Shown: piece by piece, positions 22,401-34,400 of the stretch
Numbering within the stretch: position 1 is the stretch's first letter
Layout of the letters: each line of letters opens with the position of its first letter
Assembly: GCA_037783545.1 (NCBI GenBank)
Contig: JBBELK010000034.1
Coordinates: forward strand, 186,001-250,000
Length of the DNA: 64,000 bases
From: Henricia sp. BOLD:AAB3569
Lineage: Eukaryota > Echinodermata > Asteroidea > Spinulosida > Echinasteridae
Reading direction: 5' to 3'
The notes under the pieces: model-generated
Databases searched by the model: none
Seen by the model: only the letters and a program-made list of their open reading frames with translations
Told to the model about the DNA's origin: nothing
Translations under genes and position numbers: made by a program

Positions 22401-25400
22401 ATAATTCAGTAATTCAAAAGAGGTCCGCATAAACCAGGTAGCACTGTAACTGTGTGGACTTGCACAGGTCCGCAGACGAGTTGTCTTAGCATTTTAAAAG
22501 AGGAGGCCCGGGGGAGGGGGTTCAAAAAGAAGTATAAGTGCACGAGTACAAAAAGAAGTCCGCATAGTGCATGGTAACGGTATGTGTGAATTTGTGTGTG
22601 CGAAGAGTGCATTGCACACGTCATGCATGCGTGCTGTTCGCTTTAAGACACAATACACACTCCATGCACTGGAAAATACTACGTCTCAGCTATGGTGGAT
22701 GTGTACAGGGAAGCCCCTTACAGAAATGTCCCATGGAATTCCCATGGGAAAATATCCCATGGGAACACCATGGTGACTTGGCCACCATGTAGCGTGGGAT
22801 TTTTTCCCATGGGTTTTTTCCCTTGGGTTTTTTTCCCATGGGTTTTTTCCCCATGGGTTTTTTCCCCATGGGTTTTTTCCCCATGGGTTTTTTCCCCATG
22901 GGTTTTTCCCCCTGTGTTTTTTCCCCCTGGGTTTTTTCCCCCTGGGTTTTTTCCCCCTGGGTTTTTGTTTGGGAAATTTCCCATGCTCACAATGCTTTAT
23001 ATTGTCCATGCACCCCATGGGGATTGTCTCATGCACCGCATTTTCCCATACTGTAGTTTAAATCATGTTCAACAGAAACCTGTCAGGAAGATAATTTTAA
23101 TAACAGGAAAACTTACATTTTATGTTCAAAATGTACAATTTATTTAAAAGATTTTCAATAATAATACGAAAAGTACTGCAATCTCAAAACATGCTAAATA
23201 CAAGTTCTCTTTTTGTGATTGGTTTGGGTCTAAATTCGTACACAATGGGAAAAAAATATGCAACTGTGTTTGATGTCCTTGTTTGTGGAATTCCCTTAAT
23301 ATATAGACAACACACAACATAGTGTACATGTATCTAAAGGAGAATGTTTGCAAATCCGCAACAATTTCAGCCTTATGTAGATGCATCCATGCTTGCATGG
23401 TTTTTTGTGTTAAGCGAATGGTAACAAAGAAAAAAATGTGTGCACAGACATTTTTAAAAACCACCTTCACTTCAGTTGTTCATTTATCACAAAAAATACA
23501 TCTTGCGATTTTTGCCACGAATTTCCTACGAATTGGTACGATTATCGGAGACTGCCTATAGATTCTACACACAATCGTAGCTAATTCATGACAATCGCAC
23601 AGTGGGAGGCCCGCTTTACACAAAAATAAACTCATGTGGTGTTTGTTACCGTTGCTATTATTTCACAGAGTACTAATCTTTAATAATATGCTAAGTCCGC
23701 TGTGTGCGGAAAACCCCAAACAGGTCTTTTATTATGTGTGCACGGTGCTTTTGTTGTTGAAATGGTCAAGAGAAAAGACAGATATATATTGTCAGAAAAA
23801 GATCCCCTACATTTTACTTTTTGTGAACCATGTTCAAGAAATCAAACGATGAGACACGTATCTGAGATAAAACAGGTTAAGTCTAAAGGCTTTGTTGTAC
23901 AGTTGTAAGCAGTCAGATAATCACAATACACTGTATATAAAAAGTACAGCGAGCAGTTGCATAAATCACTGCAAGTGCTTTCTCACAAAAGTTAGATTGA
24001 CATATGTTGTCTTTAAACAGTCAGTTTCTTGAAAGTTTCTTGGTTGAAAGTTTAGTGACTTAACCGTGAATATAAGCGTAGGAGTAATCTTTTCTCGGCG
24101 AGCAAATACCTGCTGTATACATGCAACGGTGAAGCCAAAAGGCTCGCGACTGGGACAAATTGTAGCCCCAAAACACTGTCACCAGACCGTAGTTGTCAAA
24201 GTTATCCAACACAAGAAACTGTTGATACTTGCGGGCAGGATCGGTGATGATTGCCCGTGTGCAGTGGTGGTTCAAAACACTTGCAAAACTCTCAAAACGT
24301 CGGTGCAAAAAGATGGCAAAGATCACTTTTTCGATGTTGCTGTATACGTACACAGTCCATTTCCCATTCAATGCACTGCATGCAAGACTTGTGCCTACAG
24401 TGGCCTCGGCGAAAAACAACAACGACGTACCCGGCGCCGAAATGTTGTGCAGGGTTTCTACATGTAGCATACAAATGGTTTCATGCACGAGGCGAGCATC
24501 AAATAAAACACGTGTGAAAGTTCTCGAGGAAAGCTCGTCTCGGGTTCAAAACGGTCAAAATGTCACTCTTTTGATACAATCAGCTCTTTGAAGTGGTACT
24601 TACAAAGTTACAATTTCACAAGGACGTTCGTGTTAGGCATGGAACAAGTAAATTCGCCTCAAAAGTTGGTAAATAATTCAGAGGGAAAATTTACTCGCGT
24701 GTTGAAAATGTCCCGTTCATGCAGATATATATAACCGTTATGCTTTGCGCGCGCGCTCGTGAAACTGAAACAGGAGAGAATAAACTGGTTTTCTGTCCTA
24801 CTAGATTGGTTCCCTGTCTAGTAAACAGTTAATATACTTCGATAAAATACAGGCATATAAAAATGTTGCTACAATAATAATGATTAAATAATAGGTTTGG
24901 CTTGAAAAGGCAAATAATTTTGACTGGTTGCTACAATTTGTCATATCTGTAGGTGCTGTCATTTTTTGGGGAAAAAATTAACTGTGCTGTCTTTAGTTAG
25001 CTGTATACATGTATTTATGCAACCTGATGAAGGGGCATGTGCCCCGAAAATTTGTTGATTTTCTCTATTTAAACATTTTGCACTTTCACAAAACCTATAT
25101 GAAATTGATCATATATATATAGCTACATGTACTAATTCAACTAAAGAGAGCACAGTTGATTGTTGAATCAGTTGGTTCTCTAAATTGGACTGGTTTAAGT
25201 TGGTTTTCGAATTGGATTGAAATGGTTTCAGTTGGTTCTTGATGAATTGGATCGAAATATGGTTTCAGTTGGTTCTCGAATTGGATTGAAGTGGTTCAGT
25301 TAATTGGTTCTGAAATTGGATTGAAATTCCAATTGGAGGAAAAAATTGACAGGAGGCCGGAATAACAGACTAATTGAAACCAATTCAGTACCAATTGGAA

Positions 25401-28400
25401 ATTTCAATTGGACGAAAACAATTGGCAGAAGGAATAACAGACCAATTAAAACCATTTGAGTACCAATTGGAAATACCAAATGGAGGAAAAAATTGACAGG
25501 AGGAATAACAGACCAATTGAAACCAATTCAGTACATTCCAATTCAAAAATAAATTGGTTTGAAATTCCCATGGCGTTCCAATGCTGTTCAGAAAATTCCC
25601 ATGGTGTTCCCATGAAGTTTAAATAACTCCCATGGTGTTCCCTTACTGTTCAGATAATTCCCATGGTGTCCCCATGCAGTTTAGATAATTCCCATGCTGT
25701 TCAGAAAATCCCCATTGTGTTCCCATGCTGTTTACATAACCCCCATGGTGTTCCCATGCTGTCTGTCCAATTCCCATGGTGTTCCCATGCTGTCTGTCCA
25801 ATTCTCTTGGTGTTCCCATGCTGTTAAGAAAATTCCCATGGTGTTCCCACCCTGCCCATCAAATTCCCATGGTCTTCCCACCCTGCCCATCAAATTCCCA
25901 TGGTGTTCCCACGCCGTCTATCAAATTCCCATGGTATTCCCATGCCGCCCATCAAATTCCCATGGTATTCCCATGCCGTCCATCAAATTCTTATGGATTA
26001 TCCCATGGGGATCCCTTTAACTTACGTGGTGTTTTTGATAACCCAATGGGTTTCCCATGGTGTCCCATGGGTTCCCCATTGGACACCATGGGAATCCCAT
26101 GGGAATCCCATGGGAATCACATGGGAATCACATGGGACATTTTTATAAGGGAGGAGTCCTTGGAATGGTCTATAGCAATGCACAGAAAATACAAAATTAC
26201 TCTAAACAATGAAGACCAGTCTGTGGAATGTATGGAAATGTTTGTGATCTTTGTGAAATGTTAGTGACCATTTCAGCCACAGTCCATTGAGGTGGTTTTA
26301 AAAGGCATTTCTTCCATTTTGTTGTACAGTATGGAAAGGTAGCTGCAGGAGGTGTCGGCCATATTCCCCCTGGATGGGATGAATGGAATGGCTTGGTAAG
26401 TGCTTAATGATTTTTTAATAAAAATATACGTGTAATCAATTGCTAATAATAATTTCATGAAGTACGTGTACAAACTGAATGTTCTGTTCCATGAGGCGAA
26501 CCGTACTTAACCACGAGTGTGAATACCTGTATGTTTTATACAATGTCTCATCAATACTTATCTGATTGGGAACTTATAAATTCAGTCATTCCTTCCTCTT
26601 TGATAATAATGCCCCTATCAATTGTCACCCCCACCCCCCAGCCCCCGGGATACCCCACCTACGGTAAGAGGTGGGAATTGTCACTTTTCGCGTAACAAAA
26701 TTCCACCCCTGGGGCAAATTTTTGGTGACAAAAATCCCCACTCTCGGGTGCACAACATGCGCTACTTGTATACAGATGCACAAAAATGTTTATTTCAGTG
26801 GGACAAAATCCCCACCCTGGGGCACGTAAAACATGACCAAACCCCCACCTAGGGGGTGGGGCAGCGTGAGGGGTGGGGGAAACAATTGATAGACCTGTGT
26901 GTATCACTAACAGTGTTGCATCACTCACCAATTTGCAGGGTTGTAATGGCTCAAATCAATGACTCAAGTCGAATCTGATTCGAGTTAAAATTTGTGGAGA
27001 CTTGTCTTCAGTTTTTGACACGGTTTACTCTGCTTGATTTGTGTCTTGTGTTAAAAGACGACTAAAACTTTCAGTGGTACAATGTATATAATTCAATGGT
27101 ATATTCAGTGGTTTTTTTGATCGCCCTCTAATTTCCCAAGTCACGAAAGTTGGAGGATCTCAGACAAAATTGTGAATTTTGGAATACATTATAAAAAAAC
27201 TAGAGCTTCGCGTTTGTGTTTTTTACAAACGCAAGGTGATCGGGTGACATAAACATTGAAATGATGATGACGACACAGTTTTGAGATTGTTTGAAAACTT
27301 GAGTTGTTTGTTGTTGAAAAAAGTATTGGAATTCTCAAGACATAATGACTCTGACTATTCAACGCTAAAATTGTACTACTAGGTTTTCAGGCCAAAATTT
27401 ATTCCTTGCCCCAAACACCCAAACTATATATTAAATGAAAGTTCTTGATGACAGAAATACAATGCTCTTTAAATGAAAAAAATCGGACAAGTACTTTTTG
27501 AGATATCCTGTTATATGTATTAAAATATTTATCAATCGATGAAGCCCGACCATACATTCACTGCGTATACCCCACAATGGCCCCAAAACGACATAATTTG
27601 AATAATTTTAGTAACATAAATCAGTATAACCTCTGCTATAATTGAAGTATTCTCATAAAACTTTCTGCATAAGGGTAATGTGGTATGGTCTTTCAGAAAA
27701 AGTATAAATTATTTTAATAAAATTAATGGTTGCCATGGAAACAAGCATTTTATTTTAATCAAATTAATGGTTGCCATGGAAACAAGCACATTTTCTCCAA
27801 AGAAAACAATATAATTTGACGTCTCCACAAACTTCAGATGAAATAACAGTTACTGGCAATGATATAGCTGAACAAGTGATAAATAAAGGCCAGTAACATT
27901 ATTTGAGGTATTGTATTACTCATCTTCAAGGTCAAAAGTCAATTTAAAGAAGTGGAGGATGCGGATGCTAGTGTGATACTCCGAGGTGGAGGGTTTTCCT
28001 GGTTTTCTTCTGGCTCGGCCATAGTCTTTAATCTTGATACTGGAAGTAGAGACAACAGGATAGTTTATTAAGTAGAGACAACAGGATATTTTATTATACC
28101 ATGCCCTCACTTAAGATTTAGCTAACTTTCTCCTTTTTTTTCCTTTTCTTTTTTTAATGACCTGACTGAAACAATTAGGGCGGCTATGAGTATGACTTTT
28201 AAAAACTTGTAAGTTGTAGGCCTATTCTCTTTAATACTTAAAGTTTGGTTTGTATTTATTGTTTTAATTGTATTTACAGCTGATATAGTGAACAAAATAA
28301 AACATATCAATTCGACAACCAAAACAAAAAATTCAATTTGAATTTTGATTACTTAGATCTGCCCCTCCAGGAATGCGGAAAAACATACCTCTAGTAATAA

Positions 28401-31400
28401 TGGTATCGCCCAAAAAAAGGCATTGTGCATCCTATGTACGAACTACGATTGTACCATTTTTTTTTTAATATGGGGAGGGTTATACCTTCCTTTCAAAATT
28501 TAACGGACACGAGGCCTAAAAAATTCGGCTAATTGTAATTCTGACGTCCCTAGAAATATATCCGGCATATATGTGAGATGTGTATTTTGTTATAAAATTA
28601 CCAAAACAGCATGATTTTAAGACTTAGTGGTTGACACAACCAGATTCCAACGACCGGGGTCACGCCATGCATCACGCCGTCCTTTTACGGGCGAGTGCCC
28701 CATTCAATAGGCCAACACACACACGTACAGCGTGGCGTTCGTGTCTATCAAAAGAGCTTTTGAAAGGGTATAGAAAATACGCTCTCCGTAAAAAAATAAA
28801 CACATTTAACATTCCAAACTCGCACAAATAATTGTTAAGACATGTAAAATTCATTCAGTGAAACCTCCTACCTTTCAAAATGAAGATTTCACCTCAAGAA
28901 ATTGAGTTTACTTTTCCCTTTTTCGTAACTTCGGTTGTAGACCACCTACCGATAACAAGGACGCAATGACGTGTACAGTACCCCTTCAGCTATTCAGGGA
29001 AACCCTTTTCATGTACGTCACAAGTATTCGGATCCGCGGAAAGCACCCGAAGTGCATGCGCGCCCAGCCGAGCGGCAATTTTTATGGGCCGAATACTCGC
29101 GATCGCAACGCTTTGGGAAAAGCTGGTCGGGGCGAGAGTAGTTCATTCATAAAAGCCTGGGCTAAAAGCTGGTCGGGGCGAGAGTAGTTCATTCATAAAA
29201 GCCTGGGCTGTCGGTCATACCTCCGACGGCTGTTTTATGTACGTTAGTGAATGACTGAAACTGTAAGCTTTCTAATGAACTGTTGCTCGTTAGATTTGGA
29301 CAGGTAAAAGTGGATGAATTTTTGAGATGAAAAATAGTAAGATTTTGGTGCGGGCTGTGCGTTGTGTGTGCAGAGGGCTTCAGTCTCGTACAATCGAACT
29401 GAAAAACTGATGACGTCATAATTGTCAATCTCATCATAACGTTACTATTGTGTGCACAGATTGTTAAAGTATCTACTGAAGAACAAGTTTTGACATGTAG
29501 GCCTAGGCCTATATGTGGTGAAAGAATCTTTACAATATCTATTACAGTTCTAAAGATTTTGTCATTTGAGATCATATTACTGTAGTATATCGCCGTGTGG
29601 GGAGTTGGGGTTCAATTGCATCTAGAATAAACTGACGCTCCAGTCAACTTGAGTTGCGGTCCACCATGTCCATTTTATTTCCAACACAGCAACGATTTCC
29701 AGCATGTCACATTCACAGTTTTCGGGGAGAAGACATATTTACTCTGGTCCGCCGACTAAGGCTAGCCGTACATAATTACACCCAAGATACAACAGTCACC
29801 AAAAGTAAATGCCCTTGTGCTATCTAGTGTTTATTCAACTTTCATGGCGATGATGCCACGGCAACGAGCAGTTTTACATCTTCAAAAGTCAAATTTTCTG
29901 GGTTGTAAATCAAGCCCTGCTTATTATGTCTCGTCTGTCTGACTTATTCACTACTAAAAGATACATTATGACCTCTGACCCGAGACAGGCGCCTAGATAC
30001 AAGTTCTATTATTAGAAGTCGAGCACTATATATGGGCGCAAATCGTCAGATTAGTGGAGGCTTGGCATAGCGCCCTCAAACGACTGAGTTAGCTTAATTA
30101 TCAAGGGACCCAACAAATAATTTCTCCACATTACGTAACCACCGTGCACGTGATGACGTCATCAGTGGTATATATGTAGTCATAAAGTCAACATGTGAGG
30201 GAACATTTCGTTCCGTAGAAAAATGGTCAAATTCCCTACCACTTTGGCTCTATTTGCATTCAAAGTGCCAAAAAAGTGTACATTTTCGAACCTCTTCCGG
30301 TTTGGACCGGAGGTTTGGGTCACACAGGGGTCATGCCATTGTATGATTTGTTCAGTTCATTGCGACCTATCATGCTGTGAAAGAATTGTTCAAGTATCTA
30401 TTACGATTCTTGAGATATGAATTTTTGAAATAATAACCATTTAATTTTTGTAATTTGACACCTGTGACGATATCATGACGTCACAATGTTGTGCACAAAT
30501 TGTTCAACAATTTGATAAACATCAAGTTCTTAAATGTGGCGAAAGAATCACGCAAATATCTGCTGTAGTTCTCAAGATACAGCATTTTTAAACAATTCAG
30601 CTCCAAATTTGCATATTTTGACACCACATTACGTAACTACCGTCCATGTGATGACGTCACCAATGGTATAGTCAAAAAGTCCACATGTGTGGAAACATTT
30701 CGTTCCGTAGAAATATGGTCAAATTCACTACCACTTTGAATCTATTTGCATTCAAAACGCTTAAAAAAATGCACATTTTCGAACAACTTCCGGTTTGGAC
30801 TGGAAGTAGGCATCACACAGGGGTCATGACATTGTATGATTTGTTCAGTTCATTTAGACTGATCATGTTGTGAAAGAATTGTTCAAGTATCTATTACGGT
30901 TCTTGAGATATGAATTTTGGAAATAATAACCTTTGAATTTTTGTAATTTGACACCTGATGACGTCATGATTACGTCACACTTGATGCCATCAGGATACTA
31001 TGCATTCTGGTGAAAGTCTGCCGTAGGGCCTATGTCTGTATCTAATTTACTAACGATTCAGCTTAGTTTGATAGGCATATTGTTGCTGGTAAGTGTAAAA
31101 ACTGAGATTCTCAGTTTCGTTGAACTTTGACCTCCAATTGACCCCAGAAGGAAGGGTCAGATGACAATGCCCACACAAAGAAAATTGTAGAACAGAATGT
31201 CATCTATAAACCTGCCAAATACGAAGATCATGGGTCACGTGGTTTTCAAGACGGAAGCATTTTAAAATATGCATATTTTGGTTTTTTGGGGGGTGTAATT
31301 TGATACTTGATGACGTCACGATGACGTCACGCTTGATGCCATCATAATATTATACACGCTGGTGAAAGTCTGCCATAGGACCTATGCCTGTACTTAGTTA

Positions 31401-34400
31401 CTTAAAGATTCAGCTTGGTTTGATGGGCATTGTTGCTCAATAAGTGCAAAAATTGAGATTTTTGTTTTCGTTGAACTTTGACCTCAAATTGACCCCAGAA
31501 GGAAGGGTCAGATGAAAATGCCCACACGAATAAAATTGTAGGCCATGATCTGATATATAAGCCTGTCAAATACGAAGATCATGGGTCACGTGGTTTTCTA
31601 GACGGAAGCATTTTAAAACATGCATATTTTAGTCATTTTTGGGTTGTAATTTGACACCCGATGACGTCACAATGACGTCACACTTGTATGCACACCTTCA
31701 CATTGGGGTTGATGTTCCTACAAAGTTTCAAGTTGATAGCTTGAACCGTTTTGAAGAAAAGCTCTGGAAACGTTTGAGTGGAAAAAGAAGAAAAAAAAAA
31801 GAAAAAAAAAGACAAAGAAATCGTACAATAGTAATAGGTGATCGGAATGAGTTCCGATCACCTAAAAAATGGAAACCTTTGAAAGCTGTCAATCACAACC
31901 AAGGAAGCCAATGCAAGTGTGCTTAACTCAAGCATTTCTTTTTAAACTGACAGTTTTGGGACATTTACCAATAAAACTGCACTGGTATTGCATATAATAT
32001 TGACCAGTTTAATTATGCGCCCTTGCAGCTTGACTTGGAAAGTATTTTTTTGAAATATTTTGTTGAAGATAGCAAATTTATTTGATTCATCATTTCTCTT
32101 AAATCTCTATTTCATGCAGGTTGGCAATTCTGTGTACTACAACTACACATTGTCGGTAAATGGCAAGTCCGAGGTTCACAAAGATGATTATGCGAAGGAT
32201 TACTTAACATACCTCATTGTAAGTTAACCAGTTTATTGCACGTTATAAATGTGCCTTTATCAATTGTGACATATTTTGGCGAAATGAAACAGATGTCGCA
32301 CAGTTAATATTTTATATTTACCCATAATCCTTTGTGTCCAGTACAGTGTCTCATACATGTAGACCCCAACATTTCCTTACAAACCATTGGCACTTTAATT
32401 GTTAAATATATTTTGATCTTCAGGATGTTAAGCATTTTCCCTCTGACCTTTACAGAACAGACGCTCACATGATTTCTTGGCCAAGCAAAGTCCTTCATCT
32501 CTACCGTTCTTCGTTATGGTATCCACTCCTGCCTGCCATTCGCCCTTTGACTCAGCCCCGCAGTATATGAAGAAATACACCAAGAATACAGCACCCAGGG
32601 GACCGAGTTTCAACAAGGCTGGAAAGGTGTGTTAGGGCAAATAAAATTCAGATTTACATTTCAGAGACTTTGAGGGCTTGTAATGCTTCACGTATTCAAG
32701 TTGTTTGATTTTGAACACATGTTCCGATTTGAAAAGTACCGCGAAACCAGACTATCGATCAGAAGTACATAGAGGGCGCTGCATCTATACAGCGGTGGTT
32801 AGATCACATACATACTGACATATCCAATGCATTGCACGCATACTGTTGATGTACATACTGTCCATTGTATGTACTGTGCTGGCGAGTCCATGTGCACACA
32901 TACATGCAGTAAATTAATAGCCGTAGATTTTTTTCCGGCCCTGAAGGTAATAGGGGCCGCTGGCATCCCTGATTAAATTGTTCTAAATTTCTAAATTCAA
33001 AGGATAGTGGGTCTCAAAATATGCTTCGAGAAATTTTCTAGATATTCTGAAATATTTTCATATTATTTCATTGAATATTATTTTCATGTTTGTGCAAATC
33101 AGGACAAACATTGGCTCATCAGACGAGCAACAAATCCGATGAAGAAGGACTCAATCTCTGTTCTGGATGACACTTTTAGGAAAAGGTAGAGGTATTCATT
33201 TGAGAAGTAGCTATTTCAGCCTTATTTACACTGTCCATAAATACTGACTTGAATCATTTGTACGTATTACACAGTTAAAACAAAAAACGAAATGCAAATT
33301 ATTCTCTGACCTGTCCGAAAGATGCAACAAATAATATATAGTTTTTTGTTTTGTTATTGTTTTGTTTATATTAAATTCATTGATAATTCCAGACAAGTGT
33401 TGCCCTCTCCCTTTAAGGGATAAGAGGATTTAAGTAAAGTCCATGACTACATTCAGATTAGGGAAATCACTTCGTTCAATAAAGATTCAACGATAATTCG
33501 ACGACGAGATTTCCAAAAGTGAACGTACATGTCTAACATTTGAAAAAGATTACAATCTCTTTGTTCGACTAAGTTTAAAAATAGCTTCATTCGATGAAGA
33601 AATTGCTTAATTGGACAAAGCAAATCTGTAATGTGTATGCTCCCTTTGTTCGACGAAGCCATTTGGCAACACATACGCATTGAGCATCAAGTGTCTGGCA
33701 AGTGTTTTTTGACAAGCCACTCGAGATCACTCAAAGCGTCAGATGATCGCTTAGTACTTGACGCTCAACACGCACATGCGACAAGACCATTCAATTGTGG
33801 CATCCTGCAACTTCATTTGATCTTCGTTATTCATTGCCTTACATGTATGTGAACAGTACAGCTCTTTGTTTAATCTATGTTAATTTAGATGTGTCATGCA
33901 CACTTCTAACTAATGACAATTAACTGATCTTTATGGAATGAAGTAATTTCTCTCGTGTGAACGGGGTCCTTGTTGCGCTTATTTCTTTGGGTGTGTATTT
34001 TTCCCTCATTAGGGGGGTTTAGATGCACGTAAAATGCAAACGTGAACGCGAAATGGCTTGAGCACTGGTCATATCTTTTGAAGGTCTCAGAACCCAGGTT
34101 CGAATTTTGGTCACGGCAAAAGAGTTATCTTGCCACGAAAGTCACATTTGTGGATTTTTGTTTTCGTCTGTTCTAATATTTCTTCAAAAGTAACGACCAA
34201 GTGCTCGAAGCATTTCAAGTTCACGTTCGCGTTTTACGTTCATCTAAACCTCCCTATTTAATTGTCTCATTACTGTTAAAGACAACAATAATTCCTGTAT
34301 TGACAAATTTAAAATTGAAACTGGCAGCCTCTTTTTAGATGTTGAGCAATTGTATTACGTCACGCATCTTTTCATTTGCAAATGTTATCACAAACAAAGG

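Larger units (their letters stand above)
22715..26151. mobile_element. 3.4-kb element with CCCTTACAGAAATGTCCCATG-type ends
   Basis: CCCTTACAGAAATGTCCCAT at the left faces CATGGGACATTTTTATAAGGG at the right. The pattern matches the ends of 12067-16089. Satellites based on CCCATGGG lie inside both ends (about 22725-22985 and 25565-26140). The centre (about 23000-25140) is non-repetitive; overlapping open frames at 24060-24591 resemble no family that I know. It lies in intron 3 of GNS. Confidence 0.7.

Noticed and set aside
22686-23147. Long open frames rich in Gly-Lys-Pro or Phe-Pro (up to 151 codons)
   Set aside because: They translate a CCCATGGGTTTTTTCC minisatellite in several frames and on both strands; this is a repeat effect.
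25694-26264. Open frames of 108 and 162 codons with repeated MVFPC/SNSHG motifs
   Set aside because: They lie in the TTCCCATGGTGTTCCCATGC array and have no family resemblance.
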